Assembly (NCBI GenBank): GCA_964481475.1
Contig: CAYZTG010000005.1
Span: forward strand, 1-41,182
Reading direction: 5' to 3'
Origin: DUQU01 sp964481475
Lineage (GTDB): Bacteria > Bacillota_I > Bacilli_A > Acholeplasmatales > UBA5453
Length of the DNA: 41,182 nucleotides
Positions 33,096-41,182 of the stretch are shown piece after piece. The position numbers and the translations under genes are program-made. Positions within the stretch are counted from its first letter, which is position 1. Each line of letters begins with the position of its first letter. Below the pieces are notes generated by a model, which saw nothing but the letters and a program-made list of their open reading frames with translations, was not told the origin of the DNA and searched no databases.

Positions 33096-33181
33096 GATTT
33101 GTTTGGTATTTTCTACCATAACTAAAAAAAGGAGAAATAAGAAAGTTTGGTTTTCTTTTAACCATTATATAATAACTTTGT
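33067..33181 (-). ncRNA. Candidate small RNA between serS and lipoprotein gene
   Basis: On the minus strand an extended -10 TGTTATAAT (33188-33196) lies after the serS stop, and about 115 bases later a strong terminator ends at 33067. The stretch between has no plausible gene. It contains UUUCUCCUUUUUUU (complement of 33124-33136), a perfect anti-Shine-Dalgarno sequence, and a small GGTA/TACC hairpin. It could equally be the serS 3' untranslated region. This is the largest intergenic stretch in the window (32954-33214). Confidence 0.3.
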
Positions 33182-33214
33182 CGTTAAATTATAACAAATT
33201 TATGTGAATTAATG

Positions 33215-34486
33215 TTATTTGATAATTGTTTGATGCATATAAGGAATTAACACTTCAGGAATTTGGATTGTGCCATCCTCATTTTGATAGTTTTCTAAAA
33301 TAGCTATTAGAGTTCTCCCCACAGCTAAGCCAGAACCATTAAGAGTGTGAAGATATTCAGTTTTTGAATCTTTATCACGCTTAAATCTAATATTTCCTCT
33401 TCTCGCTTGATAATCATTAGCATTAGAAATGGAAGCAATCTCTCGATATTTTCTTTGTGAAGGAATCCAAACTTCAATATCATAAGTTTTTTCCATTGAA
33501 AAACCTAAATCACCTGTTGATAACATTACCACTCTATAAGGTAACTTTAATAATTTTAGTACTTTCTCACTATTTTTCAACATCAAATCATGTAGTTCTT
33601 TAGACTCTTCAGGTTTTGTAAACATAATTAATTCTACTTTATTAAACTGATGAAGTCTCAAAATACCTCTTGTGTCTTTTCCTGCGCTACCAGCTTCACT
33701 TCTAAATGCTGTCGTAAAAGAAACGTACTTAAGAGGTAATTTACTTCCCTCTAGTATTTCATCTTTATACATGTTGATTGTTGGTACTTCTGCTGTTGGG
33801 TTTAAATATAAATTATTTCCTTCGATTTTAAAAGAATCATCTTTAAATTTTGGTAGTTGTCCGGTAGAGGTCATTGCAGCTTCATTTACTAAAAATGGCG
33901 GAATACATTCAGTATAACCATGATCTTCGGCATGAAGATCCATCATAAACTGGATTAATGCTCTTTCTAACTTTGCGCCATCACCCTTATAAAAAACAAA
34001 TCTTGGGCCAGCTATTTTAACAGCTCTTTCAAAGTCTAAAATACCTAAACTTTCTCCAAGTTCAACATGGTCTTTTACTTTAAATTCAAACTGTCTTACA
34101 TTACCTATTTTATATAATTCTTTATTATCGTTTTCATCCAAACCAATAACAACTTCTGGTGCAGGTATATTAGGTGTATTTAACAAAGCAGTATTAACTT
34201 CTTCTTCCAAAACAACAATTTGGTCATCAAGTTTTTTAATTGCTTCTCCCATCAACCTAACTTGTTCTTTTATTTCAGTAACATCCTTTTTATCTTTAAT
34301 TAAAATACCAATTTCTTTGCTTTGGTCGTTTCTTGATTTTTTAAGGCGTTCTACTTCATGAATTAATTTTCTTCTTTCTTCATCTTTTAAAACAACCTCT
34401 TTTAAATAACTAAAATCACTCCCTCGAGTATTTAGTCTTTCAATTACTTCATTTAAATTTTCTTTAACATATTTAATATCTAACAT
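33215..34486 (-). CDS. serS: Seryl-tRNA synthetase
   Basis: A 423-residue class II synthetase charging tRNA-Ser. The N-terminal long coiled-coil arm (residues about 28-105), motif 2 around FTTAFRSEAGSAGKDTRG and motif 3 TLNGSGLAVGRTLIAILEN are present. Its position after gyrA is a common low-GC Gram-positive arrangement. No T-box leader fits in the 55 bases between gyrA and serS; there is a TATAAT promoter and an AGAGGG ribosome site. Confidence 0.98.
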   Translation of the reverse strand: MLDIKYVKENLNEVIERLNTRGSDFSYLKEVVLKDEERRKLIHEVERLKKSRNDQSKEIGILIKDKKDVTEIKEQVRLMGEAIKKLDDQIVVLEEEVNTALLNTPNIPAPEVVIGLDENDNKELYKIGNVRQFEFKVKDHVELGESLGILDFERAVKIAGPRFVFYKGDGAKLERALIQFMMDLHAEDHGYTECIPPFLVNEAAMTSTGQLPKFKDDSFKIEGNNLYLNPTAEVPTINMYKDEILEGSKLPLKYVSFTTAFRSEAGSAGKDTRGILRLHQFNKVELIMFTKPEESKELHDLMLKNSEKVLKLLKLPYRVVMLSTGDLGFSMEKTYDIEVWIPSQRKYREIASISNANDYQARRGNIRFKRDKDSKTEYLHTLNGSGLAVGRTLIAILENYQNEDGTIQIPEVLIPYMHQTIIK

Positions 34487-34510
34487 TTTCTATCCCTCTT
34501 AACATTTTTA

Positions 34511-34539
34511 ATTATAATATATAATTGAAATTTATTAAA
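34511..34539 (-). promoter_or_regulatory. serS promoter
   Basis: -10 TATAAT (34511-34516), 17-base spacer and weak -35 TTTAAT (34534-34539), in the short gap after gyrA. Confidence 0.5.
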
Positions 34540-34541
34540 GT

Positions 34542-37238
34542 TCATAAATCAAATAAATCTTTTGGAGTAGTTTCTTTTACTTCTTCTTCTGTGTCATCTG
34601 ATAGTGATTCTTCTTTTAATTCAACTTCAGGTTCTAAAACTTCTACTTCAACAATTGGTGTAATTAGTTCAATCTCTTCTTGAATGATAATCTCTTCTTC
34701 AACTTCTTTAGTTTCCTCATGAGGAACAATTGCTAAAGTAATAACGTTTTGATTGCCTTTTAAGTTAATTAATTTAACTCCTTGAGTTGTTCTTCTAGTT
34801 CTGGAAATTTGTTTTATTTCAGTTCTAATTACCATTCCCCTGTTACTGACAATAATAACGTCATCTTCTTCTGTAACACTTCTTAAAGCACAAAGATTGC
34901 CGTTTCTTTCTGTAATGTTTAGAGCTTTAACTCCCTTGCCTCCTCTAGTTTGAAGGCGGTACTCATTTGCAAAACTTCTCTTACCATAGCCTTTTTCAGT
35001 AATAACTAAAATTTCTGCAGTTTCTTCGTCATTAATGAAAGTCATTCCTACAATTGCATCATTTTCATCTAATGCCATTCCTCTGACACCTGAGGCAGAT
35101 CTGCCCATGTTTCTTACATCTGTTTCTAAAAACCTAATCGCTTTTCCATTAGAAGCTCCAAGAATAACTTGTTGATTACCATTAGTAACCCTCACTCCAT
35201 AGAGTTCATCATCTTCTCTTAAACTAATTGCGATAATTCCATTTGATCTAATGTTTTGAAAAGCATCAACTCGGGTTCTTTTTACAATCCCTTTTTTAGT
35301 TGTAAAAAACAAGTATTTTTCACTTTCAAAATCATCAACAGTTGTAAAAGCGACCATTGATTCATCATCACTAAATGGCAAAATATTATTAATTGGTAAC
35401 CCTCTTGCTTGTCTAGATCCTTCAGGAATTTCATAACCTTTGATTTTATAAACTCTACCTTTGTTAGTAAAGAATAAATGGTAAGTATGAGTATTAGTCA
35501 TTTGAATGTGTTCAACAAAATCTGAATCTTGCATTCTAATTGAAGTAATCCCCACACCTCCTCTATTTTGAATTTTATATTCATCAAGAGTCATTCTCTT
35601 TACATAACCTCTATTGGTTACTGTGATGATCACATCTTCCTCTGGAATTAAGTCTTCATCTTCAATGTTAAGTGGGATTTGTAAGGCCATTTCACTTACT
35701 CTCGGATTATTATATTTATTTTTAACTTCTAATAATGTTTCTTCAATAATACTACGTTTTCTTTCCTCACTACTAATAATATCTTGATAATCCATAATTC
35801 TATTACCAACTTCGAGGTTTTCTTCGTTGACTTTTTCAATTTCTAATCCAGTTAATCTTCTTAAAGTCATTTCTAAAATAGCTCTTGCTTGAATTTCAGA
35901 AAGATTAAATATTTCCATTAAACTATCTCTAGCTATTTCTGAGGTACTCGATCCTCTAACTATTTCAATAACTTTATCAATATTTCCTAAGGCAACAACT
36001 AAACCTTCTAAAATATGTTTTCTTTCTTCAGCTCTCTTTAACTCAAAAAGGGTTCTTCTTTGTAAAACTTCAAATTGATGATCAACATAATACATAATCA
36101 TTTCTTTAAGACCTAATGATTTAGGTTCACCATTAACTAAAGAAATCATATTTATCGAAAACGATGATTGTAGTTGTGTATATTTATATAAGTTGTTTAA
36201 CATTACGTGTGGATTAACATCTTTTTTTAACTCAATAACAATTCTCATTCCTTTACGGTTTGATTCATCTCTTAAATCCGTAATGCCATCGACTATTTTA
36301 TTTTTAGCAACTTCAGCAATTCTATCTATTAATCTAGATTTATTAACTTGATAAGGAATTTCGGTTACGATTATCGCATTTTTAGCTTTTTTACCTTCAA
36401 CAATTTGACACTTGGCACGCATTACAATCGTACCGTTTCCAGTATTATAAGCTTCTTTTAAACCTAATGGTCCAAGAATTTGTCCTCCAGTTGGAAAGTC
36501 AGGTCCTTTAATGTGTTTCATTAACTCATCAACTGTAATATCGTTATTGTGCATATAAGCAACAACTCCATCAATAACCTCACCTAAATTATGAGGAGGG
36601 ATGTTTGTTGCCATACCAACCGCAATTCCGCTCGCTCCATTAACGAGTAAGTTAGGATATTTAGCTGGCATTACTGCAGGTTCTCTTTCGGTACTATCGT
36701 AGTTGTCTTTAAAATCAACAGTATCTTTGTCGATATCTTTAACTAACTCCATTGCGATTCTACTCATTCTTGCTTCTGTATAACGCATTGCTGCTGCTCC
36801 ATCACCATCAACAGAACCAAAGTTACCGTGTCCATCTACAAGAGGGAAACGATAGCTAAATGGTTGTGCCATTCTCACCATTGCTTCATATACACTTGAA
36901 TCACCGTGTGGATGATATTTCCCAATAACTTCCCCAACAATACGTGCTGATTTTTTGTGTTGAGTATTTGCATACATATTTAATTCATTCATTGCATAAA
37001 TGATTCTTCTTTGAACTGGTTTTAAACCATCCCTAACATCTGGTAATGCTCTAGAAACAATAACACTCATTGAATAATTTAAAAAGGATGTTTTCATTTC
37101 ATTAGAAATATTGATTTCTTTTATCTTCCCGTGAATGTAATCTTCTTTCGTGCCGTCGTAGAGATCATCTTCTTCTATTTGTTCTTCAACTTCTATTTCA
37201 TCGTTATTAATTACTTTTTCATTTAGATCTTTTTCCAT
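34542..37238 (-). CDS. gyrA: DNA gyrase subunit A
   Basis: An 898-residue breakage-rejoining subunit of gyrase. Active-site Tyr153 lies in AAAMRYTE, and the quinolone region reads HPHGDSSVYE (Ser114, Glu118), the usual susceptible-type residues. The GyrA box QTRGGKG marks gyrase rather than topoisomerase IV. It is unusual at both ends: about 30 extra acidic residues precede the conserved EINIS start, and an acidic tail of about 60 residues (EVEEEIIIQEEIELI, then many Glu/Asp) follows the last blade. A strong AAGGAG is before ATG; it lies 11 bases after gyrB. Confidence 0.98.
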   Translation of the reverse strand: MEKDLNEKVINNDEIEVEEQIEEDDLYDGTKEDYIHGKIKEINISNEMKTSFLNYSMSVIVSRALPDVRDGLKPVQRRIIYAMNELNMYANTQHKKSARIVGEVIGKYHPHGDSSVYEAMVRMAQPFSYRFPLVDGHGNFGSVDGDGAAAMRYTEARMSRIAMELVKDIDKDTVDFKDNYDSTEREPAVMPAKYPNLLVNGASGIAVGMATNIPPHNLGEVIDGVVAYMHNNDITVDELMKHIKGPDFPTGGQILGPLGLKEAYNTGNGTIVMRAKCQIVEGKKAKNAIIVTEIPYQVNKSRLIDRIAEVAKNKIVDGITDLRDESNRKGMRIVIELKKDVNPHVMLNNLYKYTQLQSSFSINMISLVNGEPKSLGLKEMIMYYVDHQFEVLQRRTLFELKRAEERKHILEGLVVALGNIDKVIEIVRGSSTSEIARDSLMEIFNLSEIQARAILEMTLRRLTGLEIEKVNEENLEVGNRIMDYQDIISSEERKRSIIEETLLEVKNKYNNPRVSEMALQIPLNIEDEDLIPEEDVIITVTNRGYVKRMTLDEYKIQNRGGVGITSIRMQDSDFVEHIQMTNTHTYHLFFTNKGRVYKIKGYEIPEGSRQARGLPINNILPFSDDESMVAFTTVDDFESEKYLFFTTKKGIVKRTRVDAFQNIRSNGIIAISLREDDELYGVRVTNGNQQVILGASNGKAIRFLETDVRNMGRSASGVRGMALDENDAIVGMTFINDEETAEILVITEKGYGKRSFANEYRLQTRGGKGVKALNITERNGNLCALRSVTEEDDVIIVSNRGMVIRTEIKQISRTRRTTQGVKLINLKGNQNVITLAIVPHEETKEVEEEIIIQEEIELITPIVEVEVLEPEVELKEESLSDDTEEEVKETTPKDLFDL

Positions 37239-37249
37239 CTTTATTCTCC

Positions 37250-39157
37250 TTACGCATCAATGTTAGAAACATATTTTGCATTACTTTGAATGAAGTTTTT
37301 TCGTGGTTCAACTTCTTCTCCCATTAACATTGTAAATATCTGATCAGCATTAATTGCGTCTTTAGTAGATACTTGTAAAAGAGTTCTTGTCTTAGGATTC
37401 ATCGTTGTATCCCAAAGTTGTTCAGGGTTCATTTCCCCTAACCCTTTATATCTTTGAATTTGTGGTCTTCCACCCATTGATTCTAAAACAACATCCAACT
37501 CTTCTTCATCATAAACGTACTCCATTTTACGACCCGCCTGAACTTTATATAGCGGTGGTTGTGCTATATAAACATAACCTAATTCAATTAACCCTTTCAT
37601 ATAACGATAAAAGAATGTTAACAATAAAGTTCTAATGTGCGCTCCGTCAACGTCAGCATCTGTCATAATTACTATTTTATGGTATCTCGCCTTAGTAGGG
37701 TCAAACTCTTCACCAATACCTGTCCCAAATGCCTGAATCATTGAAAGAATTTCTTTGTTAGATAGAGCCTTATCAAGTCTTGCCTTTTCAACATTTAAAA
37801 CTTTACCTCTTAACGAGAGAATCGCTTGAAACTGTGAATCTCTACCTTGTTTTGCACTTCCTCCAGCACTATCTCCCTCGACAATATATATTTCTGATTC
37901 TTCAGGTTTTTTATTTCTACAATCAGCAAGTTTACTTGCAAAACCAAGGGCATCAAGAGGGCTCTTTCTTCTCGTTGCTTCTCTTGCTTTTCTTGCTGCA
38001 ATTCTCGCTCTTGCAGCTAAAATAATCTTGTCAATTATTAATTTTGCGTCATTAGGATTCTCTAATAAATAAAGTTCGATTGCTTCACCAACTACTTGAG
38101 AAGTTATCGCTCTTACTTCTGGATTTCCTAGTTTCGTTTTTGTTTGTCCTTCGAATTGAGGATCTGGATGTTTAATCGATAATACACAAGTCAAACCTTC
38201 TAATGTATCATCTCTTAAAAAAGCATCATCTTTTTTCAACATATCATTAGCTTCTGCATAATTTTTCATTACCCTATTAATTGCTAATTTAAAACCATCT
38301 TCATGCATCCCACCTTCGTGAGTTCCAATATTGTTAGCAAAGGACTTCAAATTAGTTGCATAGGAGTCATTATATTGTAAAGCCATTTCGACAGTAATTC
38401 CGTCAACTTCTTTTTCGATATACATCTCTTCTTTATTAACTGCTTGTTTTCCTTGATTCAAAAAAGCAACATATTCCTTAATTCCACCTTCGTAAAGATA
38501 ACTATCAATAACAACCGGTTCTTTTCTACTGTCTCGGATACTTATTTTTAAGTTTTTGTTTAAGAAAGCTAGCTCTTGAACTCTATTGCGTAAAGTTTCA
38601 TAGTCATATCTAGTTGTTTCAGTGAAAATTTCAGGATCTGCCAAAAACTCTACTATAGTTCCGTTGTGAGTAGACTCACCAACTACTTCTAATTGTTTTT
38701 TAACAACTCCTCTTTCAAAGTTAATGTGATATAACTTATTATCTCTAGAAATTAAGACATCAAAATCAACTGACAAAGCGTTAACTACCGCTCCACCCAC
38801 TCCATGAAGACCACCAGACACTTTATAAGAATCACTATCAAACTTACCACCTGCGTGTAAAACAGTAAAAATCGTCTCTACTGCTGGACGGTTTGTTTTA
38901 TGATGAACATCAACCGGTATTCCTCTACCGTTGTCAGTTACTCTAATTCGGTCTCCTTTTAAAATTTCAATAGATATTTCATCGCAAAAACCAGCCATTG
39001 CTTCATCAATTGCGTTATCAACTATTTCCCATACCAAATGGTGAATACCTCTTTCTCCCGTTGAACCAATATACATTCCCGGTCTCTTTCTAACGGCCTC
39101 TAAACCTTCTAGTATTTGAATATTATCCGCACTATAATTGTTTTTATTCTTTTCCAT
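37250..39157 (-). CDS. gyrB: DNA gyrase subunit B
   Basis: A 635-residue ATPase subunit of gyrase. GHKL ATP site: VDNAIDEAMAG, VTDNGRGIPVDVH and GGLHGVGGAVVNALS; TOPRIM: EGDSAGGSAKQGRD and DADVDGAHIRTLL; C-terminal GEMNPEQLWDTTM. The length is typical for Gram-positive GyrB without the large insert. Its ATG overlaps the end of recF by 14 bases. Confidence 0.99.
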   Translation of the reverse strand: MEKNKNNYSADNIQILEGLEAVRKRPGMYIGSTGERGIHHLVWEIVDNAIDEAMAGFCDEISIEILKGDRIRVTDNGRGIPVDVHHKTNRPAVETIFTVLHAGGKFDSDSYKVSGGLHGVGGAVVNALSVDFDVLISRDNKLYHINFERGVVKKQLEVVGESTHNGTIVEFLADPEIFTETTRYDYETLRNRVQELAFLNKNLKISIRDSRKEPVVIDSYLYEGGIKEYVAFLNQGKQAVNKEEMYIEKEVDGITVEMALQYNDSYATNLKSFANNIGTHEGGMHEDGFKLAINRVMKNYAEANDMLKKDDAFLRDDTLEGLTCVLSIKHPDPQFEGQTKTKLGNPEVRAITSQVVGEAIELYLLENPNDAKLIIDKIILAARARIAARKAREATRRKSPLDALGFASKLADCRNKKPEESEIYIVEGDSAGGSAKQGRDSQFQAILSLRGKVLNVEKARLDKALSNKEILSMIQAFGTGIGEEFDPTKARYHKIVIMTDADVDGAHIRTLLLTFFYRYMKGLIELGYVYIAQPPLYKVQAGRKMEYVYDEEELDVVLESMGGRPQIQRYKGLGEMNPEQLWDTTMNPKTRTLLQVSTKDAINADQIFTMLMGEEVEPRKNFIQSNAKYVSNIDA

Positions 39158-40178
39158 TATTTTTAATCCTTTCTAAATAAATTGTATTTATCTGATAATT
39201 ATTAGTATCTGTACCCGTAATAATTACTTGCTTTTCTTGTTTAAAAACACTTTCTATCATTTTTCTTACTTCATTATCTAATTCACTTAAAACATCATCT
39301 AACAGTATCACTACATCTTCGGTTTTTATTAAATCAAGAAGAGCCATTTTGAGCGCCAAAATAATTAATCTTTGTTCACCAGCCGACGCTTTACTTTTAG
39401 CAATTTCTCCATTAAACATTAAAACAAAATCGTCTCTATGAGGTCCATTATTTGTAGTTTTAGTTATCAAGTCACGTTTTATCTCTTCATTTAACACACT
39501 TTCTAAACTATTTAAAGAAACATCAGGTTTATAGATAACACTTACCCTATCTTTAGTATTCAAACGCTTAAAACCTTTTATAAACGCTTCATTCAAATTA
39601 TTAATAAACTCAGTTCTTTTTTTTATTAAACCATCAGCTTCAAAAGCTAGTCTTTTTGAGAGAATATTTAGAAAAGTTAAGTCATCCCCATCTCTTAATT
39701 GCTTAAGTAACTCATTTCTTCTTTTTAACACCTGTTTATATGTGTTTAAATGGTTCAAATAGTTAATATCAATTTGAACCATTTCTATATCCATAAAAGT
39801 TCTTCTCTTTTTTGGTAACCCTCTAATAATCTCTAAATCTTCCAAGGAAAAGACAATTACTTTAAAACCTCCAATAAAATCACTCATTTTTGTAATAACT
39901 TTATTATTAATTTTTAAAAATTTCCCTTTATCACTTAAAACTACTTCATACTTGTCTTTTTGTGTCTTAATTACTATTTTCGCAAAATCAGACCCATTTC
40001 TAACCAAAGTACTATCTTCACTTGTTCTAAAACTTTTTAACAAACTAACATAGTAAATCGCTTCAATTAAACTAGACTTACCACTACCATTTAAACCTTC
40101 AATATAGTTAAATTTCTCAAAATCAAAATCTACTTCTAGGTGATTTCTAAAATTTTTTAAATATAAACTCTTAATCAT
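39144..40178 (-). CDS. recF: DNA replication and repair protein RecF
   Basis: A 344-residue SMC-like ATPase loading RecA at gapped DNA. Walker A EGLNGSGKSS (27-36), signature region KASAGEQRLIILALKMALL and Walker B VILLDDVLSELD are present. It starts with an ATGA overlap on yaaA and overlaps gyrB at its end, so yaaA-recF-gyrB are translationally coupled. Confidence 0.98.
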   Translation of the reverse strand: MIKSLYLKNFRNHLEVDFDFEKFNYIEGLNGSGKSSLIEAIYYVSLLKSFRTSEDSTLVRNGSDFAKIVIKTQKDKYEVVLSDKGKFLKINNKVITKMSDFIGGFKVIVFSLEDLEIIRGLPKKRRTFMDIEMVQIDINYLNHLNTYKQVLKRRNELLKQLRDGDDLTFLNILSKRLAFEADGLIKKRTEFINNLNEAFIKGFKRLNTKDRVSVIYKPDVSLNSLESVLNEEIKRDLITKTTNNGPHRDDFVLMFNGEIAKSKASAGEQRLIILALKMALLDLIKTEDVVILLDDVLSELDNEVRKMIESVFKQEKQVIITGTDTNNYQINTIYLERIKNNGKE

Positions 40179-40381
40179 ACAATTTTATAAACGAAACCAT
40201 TAATAACTAAAAGGTCTCCTTTAAAGAGTTTCTTCCCTCTTCTATTTTCGCTTTCGCCATTTAAAGTAATCTCACTATCTTCTAAGAACTGTTTTGCCAT
40301 TCCACCAGAACTAATCAAACCGACCACTTTAAGTAACTGTCCTAAAGTAATATATTCACTTTTTAATTTAAACTCTGCCAT
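40175..40381 (-). CDS. yaaA: S4-domain RNA-binding protein YaaA
   Basis: 68 residues forming one S4 domain (YITLGQLLKVVGLISSGGMA, then FLEDSEITLNGESENRRGKKL). The conserved dnaN-yaaA-recF position confirms the call. The start at 40381 is supported by AGGTGG; the in-frame GTG at 40393 lies in that site. The precise function is not established; RNA or ribosome binding is likely. Confidence 0.95.
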   Translation of the reverse strand: MAEFKLKSEYITLGQLLKVVGLISSGGMAKQFLEDSEITLNGESENRRGKKLFKGDLLVINGFVYKIV

Positions 40382-40403
40382 TAATATAACCACCTACTTT
40401 TAT

Positions 40404-40412
40404 ATTATATCA
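40404..40412 (-). promoter_or_regulatory. Extended -10 promoter of yaaA-recF-gyrB-gyrA
   Basis: TGATATAAT on the minus strand, 23 bases before the yaaA start, after the dnaN terminator. Confidence 0.65.
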
Positions 40413-40480
40413 TAATATAAGCAAATAATCTCTTTTTTTTAATTGTTTATCACTAAAAACACCATTATCTATTGGAACAT

Positions 40481-40513
40481 AAAAAAAAGCCCTTAAAACT
40501 TGATTTAAGAGCT
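40481..40513 (-). terminator. Terminator after dnaN
   Basis: AGCTCTTAAA (40513-40504) pairs with TTTAAGGGCT (40498-40489) with one G-U, followed on the minus strand by T8. It separates dnaN from the yaaA-recF-gyr group. Confidence 0.9.
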
Positions 40514-40529
40514 TTGTTAATTTATTTTT

Positions 40530-41182
40530 TCACTCAATTCGAACGGGTAATATTAAATGAAGCATATTTTCATCTTGCTCGCCTTTAATAACGAACGGTT
40601 TAATTTCTCCTGCAAAATTTAGAACAACTTCGTGAGAGGTAAAAGATTTTAAAGCTTCTGTTAGATATCTCGAACTAAAAGCTATTTTTATTTCTGGTCC
40701 AACGATATCTCCTGTAGGAAAAATAATTTCTTGAGCATCACCAATTTCAGTGTTTGTAGAAGAAATTTCAACAGAATAGTCTTTTTTCACTTGTAATTTA
40801 ATAATATTATAGTTATGATCACGATCTCTAGGAGACAACAAACTAACTCTTTCAACTGATTTCAGTAATTCTTCTTTATTAAATTTAATTGATATGGGAA
40901 ACTCAGTTGGAATAATTCTTAAAGTGTCTGGATAAACTCCATCTAAAAGTCTTGTTTGGAATAAAATATTTCCAGTTTTAAACAAAACTTTATTAGGATG
41001 AATAAAAACATAAACATTTTCTGGTGTTCCATCTAAAATACGGTATAACTCATCTAAAGATCTGTTTGGAATTACTATGTTAAAAGGATCTACATCATCC
41101 ATTAATAAAATCTTTTGGCTTAGCCTATAAGAATCAGTTGCAACACAATAAAGATTATTTCCGTCTAACTTGAAGTTCACTC
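40530..41182 (-). CDS. dnaN: DNA polymerase III beta subunit (sliding clamp), 5' end outside window
   Basis: The C-terminal 216-217 residues of the clamp. Landmarks: LYCVATDSYRLSQK, RSLDELYRIL, FQTRLLDGVYPDT, SSRYLTEALKSF and the canonical end LHLILPVRIE before TGA. The first in-window codons (V-N-F-K) are internal, so the true start is beyond 41182. dnaA and the replication origin are expected immediately beyond. Confidence 0.98.
   Translation of the reverse strand, partial: VNFKLDGNNLYCVATDSYRLSQKILLMDDVDPFNIVIPNRSLDELYRILDGTPENVYVFIHPNKVLFKTGNILFQTRLLDGVYPDTLRIIPTEFPISIKFNKEELLKSVERVSLLSPRDRDHNYNIIKLQVKKDYSVEISSTNTEIGDAQEIIFPTGDIVGPEIKIAFSSRYLTEALKSFTSHEVVLNFAGEIKPFVIKGEQDENMLHLILPVRIE

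Noticed and set aside
33031..33165. A 44-codon minus-strand frame starting at ATG 33165
   Set aside because: It has no ribosome site and runs through the terminator hairpin; codon content is not protein-like.
34487..34541. T-box leader for serS
   Set aside because: Only 55 bases separate gyrA and serS; no room for a T-box and no conserved T-box sequence.
40382..40529. Replication origin between dnaN and yaaA
   Set aside because: No DnaA-box-like TTATCCACA cluster was seen; the stretch holds a terminator and a promoter. The origin is expected beyond the right edge.
40527..40535. TGA read as tryptophan (Mollicutes code 4)
   Set aside because: dnaN ends at the canonical LPVRIE followed by TGA and then a terminator; gyrA, flavodoxin and S41 genes also stop at TGA in the right place, and Trp is TGG.

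Overview
The window is AT-rich (roughly 30% GC by eye). It reads as a chromosomal segment on one replichore, close to the replication origin, of a low-GC bacterium related to the Mollicutes. TGA is used as a normal stop (for example dnaN, gyrA, the flavodoxin and the S41 lipoprotein) and tryptophan is TGG, so this is not a code-4 Mycoplasma. Standard code, no sporulation genes in the conserved Bacillus-type blocks, several lipoproteins with Listeria-Bacteroides (InlB-type) repeats, a stand-alone PduL, and an endonuclease I lipoprotein together suggest an Acholeplasmatales/Izemoplasmatales-like organism. That placement is inference. All genes but two (ridA and a HIT protein) lie on the minus strand, consistent with dnaA and oriC just beyond the right edge and with transcription running with the fork.

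Right part (about 25-41 kb): dnaN (5' end cut by the window edge), then a terminator, then yaaA-recF-gyrB-gyrA as a tight overlapping cluster, then serS. Next come a lipoprotein, an OmpR/HisKA two-component pair, the divergent pduL and HIT genes, and the Bacillus-like block rnmV-rsmA-ispE / prs-pth-mfd followed by an unknown gene. Many starts and stops overlap by 1-56 bases.

Middle part (about 7-21 kb): a large surface lipoprotein with InlB-type repeats and a C-terminal endonuclease I domain; ridA divergent from a class I fructose-bisphosphate aldolase; a three-gene operon (HTH/zinc/membrane protein, coiled-coil membrane protein, S41 protease lipoprotein); ilvE; a CofE-like ligase; an FAD oxidoreductase; YjdM; and fhs-folD for formate-derived one-carbon units.

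Left part (1-7 kb): a four-gene operon (YwaF-type membrane protein, alpha/beta hydrolase, Nudix, 2-hydroxyacid dehydrogenase), a flavodoxin, a small DUF898-like membrane protein, a decayed locus (5'-truncated PAP2 phosphatase plus a glycoside hydrolase family 3 remnant with an internal deletion), and a DEAD-box RNA helicase running off the left edge with a tandem 38-39-residue basic repeat tail.

Promoters are often of the extended -10 type (TGnTATAAT), and intrinsic terminators are numerous and easy to see. I found no tRNA, rRNA, CRISPR, insertion sequence or prophage. No intergenic stretch exceeds about 260 bases. I do not see a clear-cut new defence system. The least explained gene sets are the HTH/zinc/membrane - coiled-coil - S41 lipoprotein operon and the YwaF operon.
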